NCBI RefSeq assembly: GCF_000327385.1
Contig: NW_008708797.1
Location: 1,344,024 to 1,408,023, forward strand
DNA from: Lottia gigantea
Lineage: Eukaryota > Mollusca > Gastropoda > Lottiidae
DNA length: 64,000 nucleotides
Direction of reading: 5' to 3'
Notes under the pieces: model-generated
Told to the model about the DNA's origin: nothing
Seen by the model: the letters and a program-made list of their open reading frames with translations, nothing else
Databases searched by the model: none
Position numbers and translations under genes: made by a program
Shown here: one piece after another, positions 12,290-24,949 of the stretch
Numbering within the stretch: position 1 is the stretch's first letter
How the letters are laid out: every line of letters starts with the position of its first letter

Positions 12290-13965
12290 TTTGTTAAGTA
12301 GAAACATTCTACACAAAACAGTCGTTCTACATCAAATAAATCTCGTTCTACACATTCAACACAATTGGGGCATCAGTTAGTCCATTAGACACATTCTTTG
12401 CAAAACAGTCGTGATGAATTTATTCTATTCTTCATAAAAACTAATTAATTTATTATTTAAAAAATCTTCTACACTTATTTAATCAAAAAGCACATTATTC
12501 TTAGCAACCATCGTCTTCAAATCAAATAAATTTTTTTCATAAAATATTTATTTTTATGTCAAGATGTATAATTTTTACACTACAGTTGGTCACAATCTTC
12601 ATCAAACAGATATTTTTCACAAATAGCTATTGATTAAACATTTTTCTGATTCAACACTTCTGTCTATAAAGAATGTGTCTGATTTAACATGACTGTTCGT
12701 AAAGAATGTGTCTGATTTAACATGACTGTCCGTAAAGAATGTGTCTGATTTAGCATGACTGTCCGTAAAGAATATGTCTGATTTAGCATGACTGTCTGTA
12801 AAGAATATGTCTGATTTAACATGACTACCGTAAAATATTTGTCTGATTAAACACGACTGTCTGTAAAGAATGTGTCTGATTTAACATGACTCTCCGTAAA
12901 GAATGTGTCTGATTTAACATGACTCTCCGTAAAGAATGTGTCTGATTTAACAAGACTGTCGGAAAATTCTCCTACAACCGTGACATCCTTTGCCAAACAG
13001 TCATCATATATCAGACACAATCTTCCTCAACAATGAGTCGCGCTAAATTAAAGACATCCTTTACCAAATAGTCATGTTATATCAGACATATTCTTCAATG
13101 AAATTTGTTCTAAATAAGACAGATTCAGACACATTCCTAACCAAACTAACTCCTAAGGTAGACACAGTCTTCTTCGACAGTCATGTTAAATTACACACTT
13201 TTTTCGACAACCATGAAGCCATTCTCAATCATAGACATTCACTACTAAGTATATAGGTCAATCAAAAACATTCTTTACCAAACAGACGAGATGCTAAACC
13301 ATACAAATTCTTGACCACACACACTTGATAAATAAGACATATTCTTCAACATTCATTATAAATCAGACAAATTCACCAACCAATCATGTTAAATCAAATA
13401 CATTCTTCATCAACCAGTCGAGTTATAGACACATTCTTCATCAACCAGTTGAGTTTTGATTCACATTCTTCTCCGACTGTCGTTTTAAATCAGACACATT
13501 CTTCATCAGCAGTCGTGACATATCAGACACATACTTCATCAACCAGATGTGATGAATCAATCACATTATTCACAAACCAGTCGTGGTACATCACGTTCTT
13601 CAGCAACATTTTTCCTAAATTAGAAACCTCGATATCAGCAGTGCTAAGTCAGCCTCATTCTTAAACACACACACTTGATGAATCAGACACATTCTCAATA
13701 ACAGTTGTTATAAATCAGACACAGTCGTCAATAGTTATAAATCAGGCAGGAACAGTCTTCAATAACAGTGTTATAAATCAAACACATTCTTCACTAACGG
13801 TTGCTATAAATCAGACACAGTCTTCACTAACACTTGTTAAAATCAGACACATTCTTCACTAACGATTGTTATAAATCAGACACATTTTTCACTAACGATT
13901 GTTATAAATCAGACACATTTTTCGATAACAGTTGTTCTAAATAAGACACATTCTTCACTACCCAG
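12290..13965. repeat. 33-bp minisatellite with an inverted, homogeneous central block
   Basis: At 12641-12965 about ten units of 33 bp (TGTCTGATTTAACATGACTG then TCCGTAAAGAATG) run in one direction. Flanking DNA at 12290-12640 and 12985-13965 carries the same motif in the opposite direction (CAGACACATTCTTC..CAGTCGT) and is much more diverged. Frames seen here (for example 13386-13664) are repeat-generated. Confidence 0.88.
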
Positions 13966-15440
13966 TTTTGATTCGTAGGTCTATACATAAGGATAAAACT
14001 AAAAACAATCATAGACACACTGTCTATATAAGTATCAATCCTATAGACAAAGCTTTAGGCCAAAAATATTACGTTGAAGACTACTTATAGTGGACTTGGT
14101 TTCAATCGATTTTCTATAATCGGGTTTATTTAATGTGATAAGTGGATATTGACCAAGAAATAATTTCATTCAGATCTTGTACAGTATTTGATTAACACCT
14201 CTTATGTTCTTGAAACTCGTACTCGGTTATATCTTTTCCTTATGCAAGTAGAATTATACCAGAGAAAACTCCTTATTCATTGAGAATGAGATATCATCGT
14301 ATTCATTTCCTAGTCATATATTAAATTCCTGTGAAAATCCTGTTAAAATGACAGTTACCATGCAATAAATACATATTGAAAACGAACACACTAGTCTCAA
14401 ATAATTTTTCCCACTCGATGAAAACGGAGCAATGCAAGAAATTGATAACGACAGCTACATGTGTTAAAATCCATATGTACCCTGTACCTCAACACGTAAA
14501 TGAAATGTGGCGATAAATGAAATAAGTTGTTATCACCTCAAGGAAACGTTTCCAATCTGATCAGGATTATACTTATTATAGCCTATTCGGTAACAACAAT
14601 TTGCAGACAGTTGCCCTTAAAAATTATAGATCTCAAGGCGTTCCAATATCCAGACACTTCGTAATATTCCCGTGGTTTGTTCAGCATCTCATCAATTCAC
14701 TCCTACATGATTTTAAGTATATATTCATTTACATTCGTATTCACTATTTCTAGCTCTATTAACATGTCTTAACTCTCATGAAGTATTCCCTTCAGATCAC
14801 TCTCTTAACGTTAAATCATTCAGACCACCAGAAACCTGTCTGTATTTAATGCATCAGTGGCGTATGTTATTAGCCCTTGTGGACATGATAAAATCTTTAT
14901 TATCGGTAAATTCTATTTAACGTCTAAAATTTTAATTCAAATTGTTCATTTGTGTATAGATTAATCCCGATTTTGCAGCATGATTAAAAATGAACTGTCA
15001 GAAGATAACGATATGGATATTAAACTAAAAGGCTTAATTAATCTTTAATAATTGCAATGATTAACAATATGTCTACCAATTACTTAATGGCGACTTTATA
15101 ATTTAGCGTTTTTATTGATAAAAGGAACTTCTGAAAAATCCTATAGTTAGCTCAAAGAAAGATCGAGTGACTTTTAAGACGCCTGTACTCTATAAATATC
15201 AGGAAATTGAAACCAATACTTCTACAGTTTGATAAATAGTGTATTGCTGCGAAAAGCTGACTTAATTTAAGTTGCGTAAGAAGCAGATTTAGTGCTGATC
15301 CTTAACTATTGACTGAGAAGATGAAGTTATCGATAAGGGAGATTGGGACAACATAGTCCGAAACATTTAGCCCTTTATAAAAATATTACTGATGCTTAAA
15401 TTCGCGTATACATAGTGATTCCGATACATCAATTGTTGGG
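13966..15440. other. Non-coding, no gene seen
   Basis: AT-rich spacer; nothing recognised on either strand. Confidence 0.5.
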
Positions 15441-15609
15441 TGCCCTCACACCATAGCGATCACCAGTTGCGTATGGTTGCGAATAAGAATACCGGTCATA
15501 CGTTTCGAACGCAGCTCTCAAGCTGCTACTGGGTTGTATTCTGAATACTCATGAATACATTCATTATTTGCAACCATACACAGCTAGTAATCGCTATGGT
15601 GTGAGGACA
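15441..15609. mobile_element. 169-bp MITE with 46-bp terminal inverted repeats
   Basis: The left arm starts TGCCCTCACACCATAGCGAT and the right arm, reverse-complemented, starts TGTCCTCACACCATAGCGAT. The arms match at about 40 of 46 positions. No coding potential and no certain target duplication, so the superfamily is not assigned. Confidence 0.85.
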
Positions 15610-17919
15610 TATTTAGTCTGTGATCAATAACATGTCAAACATGCTGAATACATAACGTTATTAGCTAGATTCTTCATCTAGTGTAAACTTGCTTTTAATT
15701 GAATCTTCTTACAGGTTTGACGCAAAATAAGTTTATTTAACGAGGACAACATGGATACGATTTATTAGCTAGTTAATGAAAAGGAAAGACTGGTTAACGA
15801 ACCAAATCTCTATTCAATGAAGACGCCAAAAACTTAGAGGCATTTTGATTAAGTCATTACTTTTTTAAAAACTTACCTTCTTTATGTACTTTCAAAGACA
15901 TAGGTTAGTAAATTATTATGGTGTATGAAATTGAATTCATTTTCTCTATCAGATCATTTACTTCATTTAAATTAGCTTTAAATCAATCGAAATAAAGAGA
16001 TAAGGTCCACTTTACTATTTAGAATTATGCAACCGAAATAATCATTATTAGCTATATAGGCTTTCCGACAAAATGACAAGAAGGCTTTGTAACATTTTCA
16101 AAAAAAGTCTTATTTATCAACTTCCATTTAATATCGAATAGTTTTAATAATGTAGATTGTTGAAACGTTGTGTACAATAAAACTAAGGAGTATTATACCA
16201 TACACACTCCTATCGAGACACTGGACAAAGTTACAAGAAGAGAACAGCCAACCTCCCAAAGCTGCATCACGTCTTGTTTCCCGAGCGGTTCTCGAAATCA
16301 AAACCGGGAAACAACAATATTTAATCATTCTGCATTTTGACATATATGGTCTACAACTATCCCAATTGACCCTTACAACCAGATTTCGTGCTAGAGTTAA
16401 TCAGAGGCGACGACAATCTGGTTCTGACCTTTATTATCTGATTATATTTTCTGAATTTAACCCTCAATTATCGCCAAACCTTTAAATTTAGTTCCTAGGA
16501 GATTGAAATAATCCACTAAACTTTTATTTAATTCATACACTAAATATTAATTCCCTAGTGATTTTCTCTTTCAAATCAATTCACATAATTGATATTTAAG
16601 AGTAGGCGATTTTATTTGTGAAAGAACCTTCAACATCATTATATTATATACCTAACACATGGCTTATAACCACAAAATTAGATTTAACCCCAGCACAAAT
16701 ATATATTCTGTGTTCAATAGCAGACAATTTGAATAATATACACATTACATACATTCACATCTCGGGCATTAGGAACAACAATTCTTCCTCAGATGTGTTT
16801 TAAGTATTAATGTCAGTGTCGTTCGTTTGGCTTCTTTAGGAGAGATCGTTTCGGTGGTAAGTGTCGGTTACCGAATTGTAAGGAGGTTGTGTCTACATGA
16901 AATGGATGTGAAGAAAAGATTTCGTGCCTAATACTCTTACATTATATCCGACTGGACAACGTGCCACTGTTGAACTGTTTTTAGAATTTACAATTAGAGG
17001 TGATGGACATTTATACTGCTTAGATCCTTGTAAGAAAGATGTATGTCAATGGAATACCTTAAAGCAATGTATTACAATAGAAGAGTGAAGTTGATGGTTG
17101 TCTTGAAGATCAAGGCTAGATAATTATCGTCTATCTATCACTTTATGATAATTCTATCCTGTTATGTACGAAGTAATCATATTTAACTCTAGTGTTTATG
17201 ACAGGCGTGAAAGTGAATCCAATCACTATTATCCCCATTGATTATTGTTGTCTGGAAATATTTTAACAGATTACTCAGGATTGATCGGGACTAACCAACT
17301 TGTTTGATTTTAAACCAATTGGTAATTAATTGCGAAAATGTCTGGAAATTTGCATTTGATTGAATAACAATTCACATTATATGACCATTGCGTCAAAAAT
17401 TCTGCTGATTGACGTTTTAATTATAATTCTTACCTAATAGTAGACGCAATGACGTGCAGTTCATTTATTCACACATAATATATAAAATATGCTTGCAGAA
17501 AAGAAAGGGCGCTTTGTTGCAACAGTATGACACACAGTAGTTGTATTAAAGGGACACGTTCGTTCCACTCGGCTTACTAGCATAGTCTCCGAAACGGGAT
17601 GTTTTTTGCTATGCTAATTAGTTGATAGCTCACAGTCGAATATAGAAATAGAAAGGGAAATTTTTAGTTTGAAGAATTTTTGAAGAAATTATGCACACAT
17701 TTCTAGTATTTGTGAGGGTTATTTACATATATTCATGACCTAATTCAACCCCCTCATTATTATATGAAATGAAAGAAAATATCTCTAAAATGGCATTGTC
17801 ATTCGATTACTGAAAATTTCCACCAATGGAAATGTTTGATTTGAAATCACGAAAGATAAATAATACTCTTATGATGCAGAATGTAAGGCCTCCAACGTAA
17901 GTGTAGTAAACTGTTAAAT
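15610..17919. other. Non-coding, no gene seen
   Basis: AT-rich. A 105-codon frame at 16168-16485 is the longest here; it has no recognisable motif and is treated as chance. Confidence 0.45.
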
Positions 17920-18378
17920 AACTCGTTCCTTCAATTCCCCTTTCTGTTACATAGATGACGTTTTGTCACTAAATAACTCTGCTTTTCGAGATTATATATG
18001 TAGATAAAATTTACACCAGGAGAGTTGGAAATTAAAGACACCACTTAAAGACTAAAAATCGGCTTACTTCCTCGAAACCAACAATCACGACCTTTGTGTC
18101 AGACTATATGACAAACGTGACGACTTTGATTTTCCCATAGCAAACTTTGAATTCATGTGCAGTAACATACCACAATCACAAGCTGAAAATACATTTCACA
18201 AATCATCCGCTATGCTAGGGCTTGTTTATGAGGATTTCTTAGGTAGAGGAAGAGTATTAACTTTGAAATTGACACCCAATTTCCAATGCCATGTAGGAAA
18301 TTTTATGGTTGTTATGAAGAGCTTCTTATACAATAAATCTGTTTCGGACATTTTGGCTGATATGTTTGTTCAGGCATA
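17920..18378 (+). pseudogene. Decayed reverse transcriptase fragment, Penelope-type
   Basis: Broken frames contain YIDDVLSLNNS (the RT active site YxDD) and then RLYDKRDDFDFPIANFEFMC with SNIPQ. This matches a widespread invertebrate RT whose consensus reads KLYDKRDDFNFPIVNF and FICSNIP. The layout after YIDD (a SYLDL-type strand, then a K/R-x-Y-x-K-R-D-D segment) resembles Penelope-like RTs more than LINE RTs, but the family assignment is tentative. Only the palm end and the thumb region remain. Several frame breaks and stops show it is dead. The longest open stretch, 18155-18379, ends ILADMFVQA. Confidence 0.75.
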
Positions 18379-18610
18379 AATTGATCTGGTTGTATCTCAC
18401 GATTTTGACCATTGTGGTAGTGGTGAATGTTTTGGAAACACCTGATGGTACATATCTTTAGTGTAGTCCACTACTATTACACTGCCTTTACTCACGCTTT
18501 TGTCATTCTTTGGACGCGATTTGTGATTGACCAAAATGTCATGTGTACGGATTTTTATTAACCCTGAAATCACAGTGGCTGGAGAGTTATTGGTCATTGC
18601 ACTGGTACGT
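18376..18610 (+). repeat. 3' tail of the decayed retroelement, copy 1
   Basis: Starts AAATTGATCTGGTTGTATCT, directly after the RT frame, and matches 49743-49995 in patches: TGATCTGGT.GTATCTCA, GTAGTGGTG, TCCACTAC, GATTGACCAA and TACGGATTTTTATT. It is taken as the 3' untranslated tail of the same element family. Confidence 0.75.
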
Positions 18611-21600
18611 TACGATTAACATACCAAGAAGCATACTTGTTCAACTTACACGAATACTTCTTTGTAACTTCAAATATCTGCATCAGTGCTGATAATCTAA
18701 ATTAGAAATTCTCAGAGTCTTTACTATAAAGTATGAACCATTTTTTATTTCGACTCCAAAAAACGACCAAAGTTAATCTAAAGCCGAAGTTGTGTTTTCA
18801 CATCCCAGTATTGCAATAAAACATGTTTTTCTTTCTGATATGATAGCCTAAGGCGACATATGTTTGTTTTCATCTAGAAATTATTGATAACCTTGTGTAT
18901 ACTTCATTACTTATTGAATGGAACCATATTAAACCCTCTTTAAGCTGACCAAACTAATCACAAGATATGTATTGATCAATGACCACTGCAATGACCACTG
19001 GTCACTTCAGTGTAAAGATAACCAGAAAGAAAATAGACTTGTCAGTTTGTTTTAATGGTTAATTTATTGACAAGGGTAAATGGTTCTTGACCATGATTAA
19101 CTCGGGCTCATTTCAAACCACAGGCCTGTATAGTATCTTCCAGTGTATCGGGAAAATATTTGTTTTTGATTTGACTTGCTTAAACTTATAAAGCTTCATT
19201 TTATTTATTTAAAGGGTTTGACTTAATTCTTTTCCTTGACGTTATTATTCAACTATCAAGACCAGTTGATCTTAATAAAGTTTTGGACCTTAGAAAGGTT
19301 TGTGTGATCACAACTTCGAACTGCCAATCGTTATCATCGTGTAAGACAGATAACGGCACATAATCATGATCAACCGTAAACTAAAAAAAAATTTGAATTG
19401 CACGAATACCCATTGGGGTCAAGTACTGGTTGCTCTCTATTCTGATCGAGAGTAGCAAATAATCGTATCGGATCGCATGTATAAACCAAACAAAGTTCAA
19501 ATATTCCTCTTTAGTCGTCCGTCTTTAGAGAACTTCAGCTGACCAAAGTGTCATATTAATGGAGCCAAAATGATCACCATATTAAACATCAATAGATGGA
19601 GATACCTGTTCTTTTGGTTAAATTTCCTTGCTGTACACGACGTCTAATAAGTTATTGGACTAATTGGTAACGGAACGCAAAAGAGATATCAAGCTCGGTT
19701 CGATATATGTTTCCAGCAGATACAGTGTATATCTTTAGAAGCAATAAAACTAGATATTACAATCATTATTTTTGATAAAATCGAATACAATCTATCATAT
19801 TAAGCAGTATTATTATTGTCACTCTACATTAGCTGGTCGTATATTGACTTCATGATTTTTAGGTCACAGTGACAACTCTTAGAGACGACCTAAGCTTTTG
19901 TGTATCCTATCATGTTAGTAGAGAAATTCATCGCCATGTAGTGAAAAAGAACAAGGTTTATCAAGACAGTCGCATCAAATTGTCAATGCTTTCCTATCTT
20001 AGGACATTGAGCTGTGTTATAGGGGGAAAGATTACACGAATGAAGATGATTTTAAAAACATAATGCTGTAAAATTTGCTCCAGTTGAACGACTTGAGATT
20101 TAATCAAGTCAGACGGACCTGCATCGCAAACATCTGAGAGTATATTATTTAATATGAACTGTTAAAAATTCAGGCTAGCGCGGTTCGCTGATCCACTATC
20201 GCTCTCTAATCATTATATTCTGACGAGACTTAAAAAAGCTTAATTGCGAGAGTATCCTTAAGATGGTTGCTGAAAAGAATTGCGAAAAACAGGATGGTTG
20301 TTTATTACGGCTGTCGCAAACGAAGGCCGTTGTTTCGTCACAAAAGTCAGTGGTTTGCATACTGTGTGGGGCACAGGAACACTGTAGGTAATGTCTTAAT
20401 GGACACAACTTTATGTAGATACCAAGAGTTCATTGCTTCTGTCATGATGAACATTCTCAAAAACTAGCGACTCAAAAGTGGATCGTGGAACTAAATATTA
20501 TTCTTACGTATCAAAAAAATAAAATGTACATTCTTAGTTACCATTTTATAACTCATCAAGAAAATGCCATGTACACCGTTTTTAAGAAATGAAGAGTCGC
20601 CGTAAAATACAAAATGTTACTGTCAAATCTTGGAGTCAGTCATTACTCCTAGGTTAAATATACAAGTAACTGTCCGATGCGGTGGACGAATTAATGATGC
20701 AATAGAAAATAGATGAAGTGAATACATCGTACGGGATAAACTATTCTATTTTGCACTGTATCTAAAATCCTGCACCATAACGTTCTTCATCTAATGGCAC
20801 CTGAAGTTCGTTTGTCTTATTTTAGCAGCATTTCTTACAGAAAATTATTATTACTAGTATTACGTTGTCATCACAGAGGAATATCCGTTGTGTGACAGTA
20901 AGAGATGAGTTAATCATATTCAATAATATCTTCTCTCTATTTGTCATCTTTCATTACTACTTACATTCATTTTAAATTGTATAATTTCCGTTCTGTATGT
21001 CTACAGGGCTTAGTAACAATTTTTAACAGAATAATAAAAAAAAACGGGCTATTTGGTTAATTGTTATATCTACTAATAATTATGAGGCCTGAAGTGTTTT
21101 TCCGGATTTTTTATATTATTTTTTAATGTAAACGAATTAGATTCTGTGTGGCCGATAGCGATTGCTGATCAGATGTTAAATGATGTAGATAACATACTAA
21201 CATTAAACATGTACTTTCTATAGTTATAAATATAAAGAATATGGTTTTGCCTCTTTTCCTGACATTTAACATGACTGAAATAAAAGAGGAAAATAATTAT
21301 TATGATAATAGACTGGCTTTCTGCGATTCTTTTTCATAAACCCATTAATAAAAATCCTAATTACAATTACAAAAGGTTATTTGAAAAGAAGCATTTTATC
21401 GCCGATGACCTGAGCGATCGGAATCTGCAACCATGAGGTTGACAACAGTTACTAGTATTCGGTCATTTCAGCGTTTCTCTCATAATGACTTCGACGTATC
21501 AAATGAGATGCTTTGCAAACATGGTGCATCCTTCAGGCTTCTTGAACAAAGGTAGCCGTAAGATCACAATCATGCCTGATATCACAAATAGACATCTATA

Positions 21601-23395
21601 GCTTCTTTCCTCTTTTCCGTGATATGTGTATAGCAGTCCAGACGGACCGACGACACCTAAGATCAACATAGAAATGTGGGTTGTGAAAAGTAACTTAAAT
21701 CGCTTCATTTAATTTTGCTTACAACATACAGTAGCCATGTTCATTCGATTTTAAACCGAAAACAAATATTAATCTACTTCAATACTAGTCTGAATATTAT
21801 ATATATTATCAACTTATGACTCATCAATCATTTCACCGTAATTAAGTAGAGTATGCCGCCAGCATGAGTCAATGATGGCATCCATTGGTCAATCCCGTTT
21901 TTGCCCTTGCGTTGGTGGACCTGAGGCTATATTTGTTAGGTGAAATGCAAGGCAGTGATTAGGGTTCTTAAAAACCGTTATCTAAATTATCCCCACTAAA
22001 CTTAACGAAGTTTAATATACATGTTTTACTAGCTCGAGAAAGTGATAGTTCCAATTATTTATTGGTTGCAGCATGTGTATTTTTTTTTTGCTCAAAGACA
22101 TATTAAATCTCATTTAGAATGGCAAAATCATAAAAAAAAAATATATTCGCAACTCGTAAGCCTGTTCTCTGTTTCACGCTAAAATGACATTTATAAATAT
22201 CAAAGACGTAAAACATACTAAAATTTCGCTAGAAAGTAAATCCCATTGGCATCACAAAAACAGAACCCTGAGATAATTTTCTACAGAATGTCTTTGACAG
22301 TGCTGTTATATCGACAATAATCAAGAGATATAATACTTAAAAAAGACAATGATTGACAATTTGCTATAGAATAGTTTTCTCTCCTTAACATCTTGGGAAA
22401 TTAGTAAGATAAAACTAGTTTAATGTATTCATTTCTTCTTGAAAAAGTCTCTCCTGATAGAAACAAGGTTAGATATACATGAAAATATTTTGTTTGTTTG
22501 CATAACCTATGTAAATATAGATAGCTCGTACGAACATAGCATGTCGTAAACAGTGTGTAGTGTAGCGTGCACACACTGAAAGAATGCCACGTGTTTCTTG
22601 AAACCAATTTTTTAAATGTTGCTCGTCACACAGTTGATTCGAACCCCCAAACTGCTCAAACCAGTATAGATTTGATTTTGCAGCTAAAATTCTTTATGTC
22701 GAGCAGGTGTCGATTCATGGCTGTTTCTACAGAGAATTTTTTCTGTCATAAAAGACTGTGGAGATAAATTTTCCAAAATCATACAATTCTGACATGTTAA
22801 AACTAAGGAATAATTCGTTAAAAATTTATAAAACAACCTGCTCAGAAGCATGTTTCAAGAATTATTTAGATAAATATATATTTCATCATCATAAATAGAG
22901 ATTCTACTCTTCAGTCATGTTATCTGGTAAATCCAACTGATGAATATATACACTTGTTGGCCAAGTTTGAGACTTTAAATTGTATGTTCATACTAAGAGG
23001 CGGTAATCCTTTCATACACGGTCGATGCAATTGCGTAGATGAAATTGTAGAATGGTAAGATAGCCTGCAAGTCGTGAAATCGACAATCACAAAAACGTAT
23101 GGAGATGGATTTTGTTCTGAACGATAAATGTAACACTATATCTCTGATGATTTGTAAAAGGACAAAAAAATCCCTTGAGGTGATATTGCTCTTCAAATTG
23201 ACGACAACCATATCTCCTTGCCGATCTTTATGCAAGAAAATAACTTCCATTGATTTCAATTGATTAAACTTATAACAACTTTTCATCCATGTTTAAAGTT
23301 GATAATCTCTTTCAAAAGCAGATGTCAAAGGGAAATTCTTAATCGTAGCACGTTTAATTAAGTTGTTAAAATACTTTCCGTGCGCTTTTGTTGCG
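18611..23395. other. Non-coding, no supported gene
   Basis: AT-rich. A 55-codon frame ending near 20398 contains VVCILCGAQEH, a CxxC-like motif next to a GTAGGT/GTAATG donor-like site; this is not enough to call an exon. Frames at 21499-21708 and 22993-23286 (minus) match nothing I know. Confidence 0.45.
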
Positions 23396-23965
23396 ATTGA
23401 GTGCATTTGTCGCAGTGATATTGTTTAAATTCAGTACACTCTCGTAGTCATATTGTTACATTGTTACACTTCAGTGCACTATTGTAGTCATATTGTTACA
23501 TTTCAGTGCAATATTGTAGTCATATTGTTACATTTCAGTGCACTATTGTAGTCGTATTGTTACCTTTCAGTGCACTATTGTAGTCATATTGTTACACTTC
23601 AGTGCACTATTGTAGTCATATTGTTACATTTCAGTGCACTACTGTAGTCATATTGTTACATTTCAGTGCACTATTGTAGTCATATTGTTACATTTAAGTG
23701 CAATATTGTAGTCATATTGTTACATTTCAGTGCACTATTGTAGTCATATTGTTACCTTTCAGTGCACTATTGTAGTCATATTGTTACACTTCAGTGCACT
23801 ATTGTAGTCATATTGTTACATTTCAGTGCACTACTGTAGTCATATTGTTACATTTCAGTGCACTCTTGTAGTCATATTGTTACATTTCAGTGCACTATTG
23901 TAGTCATATTGTTACATTTCAGTGCACTATTGTAGTCATGTTGTTACACTTCAGTGCACTATTAT
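23396..23965. repeat. 32-bp minisatellite with 192-bp higher-order duplication
   Basis: About 17 units of 32 bp (core CAGTGCACTATTGTAGTCAT then ATTGTTACATT). The variant GTTACCTTTCAG recurs at 23561 and 23753, exactly six units apart, and the same order of variants (ACCTTT, ACACTT, CACTACTG) follows each, so a six-unit block was duplicated. Confidence 0.92.
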
Positions 23966-24004
23966 TATTACAGTTCATTGAAATATCCTTGAGTTATTTT
24001 AACA

Positions 24005-24160
24005 ATTCATTGCACTATCCCAGTGCTATTGTTATGCACTACCCTAGTGCTATTATTATGCACTATCCTATAGTGCTATTGTTATGCACTACCCTAGTGC
24101 TATTGTTATGTACTATCCTAGTGCTATTGTTATGCACTATCCTAGTGCTATTGTTATAAT
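24005..24160. repeat. 24-bp tandem array next to the 32-bp array
   Basis: About six units of TGCACTATCCTAGTGCTATT plus GTTA. The unit shares GTGCTATTGTTA- and TGCACTAT-like words with the preceding array and may derive from it. The open frame at 23890-24159 is produced by the repeats, not by a gene. Confidence 0.88.
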
Positions 24161-24165
24161 AAGGT

Positions 24166-24949
24166 GCACATTTTTTACAATTCAATATACTGTCGTAGTG
24201 CTAGTGTTATACAAAGCGATATTAACTTACTAACAAAACAAAAGTATTCGTCAATAAAGCATTGAGTTAAATGAAACTTGATTGAAAAGGTACATAGAGG
24301 GAGAAGAATTGGGAAGTGATGTGGTGACATTCAGAAAGAAACTGTTACCCAATGGCTAACAACTTTCAGAGATTGAACTAAAAGGCACGACTTATTTTTC
24401 TTTTCGAATCTAATAAAATACATGTTGCATTTATTGACTACCTTTTGTCCATACGTTTTTTTTTCAGTGAACTGAGAAGCCATGCTCATGGAAGAAGTTG
24501 AAAGAATACAATCGGAAATTAAAGCTATGGATTTTATTCATTCATTTTACTAAATAAAGTAAAAGAAATGCTAACTGCAATCAGTTTCTGAGGTCACGAG
24601 TATTGACGTCAGAGTTACGAAAGCATTATGCTAGAATTACAAGACTATAAGCTTACCATCTCATGCAAAATCTGAACAGAATATCAATGATGTAAATCTT
24701 GTCAATTTTCTCAATGTAATTTTTCTGTTGAAAATGAGCTGATAATGCCAAGATGTGAAAAGAATGGAATATAAATATAATAATACGAGGATTGACTAGG
24801 TAATAAAGTGTCATGTCTCAATCGGATTGAAACAGACTTTTGCCACAAAGTACGCTCGTTTACTGAAACTCTTCTCATAAAAAACTATTGTGTTATTTCT
24901 GCAAGATGTGTGCCAATAACATATATGCCCATGATACTGTAGCCCGATT
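24166..24949. other. Non-coding, no gene seen
   Basis: AT-rich spacer between the tandem arrays and the Penelope-like element. Confidence 0.45.

Noticed and set aside
12290-13965. CRISPR-like array
   Set aside because: Units are contiguous tandem repeats without unique spacers and the DNA is plainly eukaryotic.
16168-16485. 105-codon frame
   Set aside because: No recognisable motif, no splice context and an opposing frame overlaps it.
22610-22715. tRNA-like minus-strand sequence with GGTTCGAATC
   Set aside because: A B-box-like word and matching outer ends are present, but the T stem does not pair and no A box or anticodon arm is visible.
23890-24159. 89-codon frame
   Set aside because: Generated entirely by the 32-bp and 24-bp tandem repeats.
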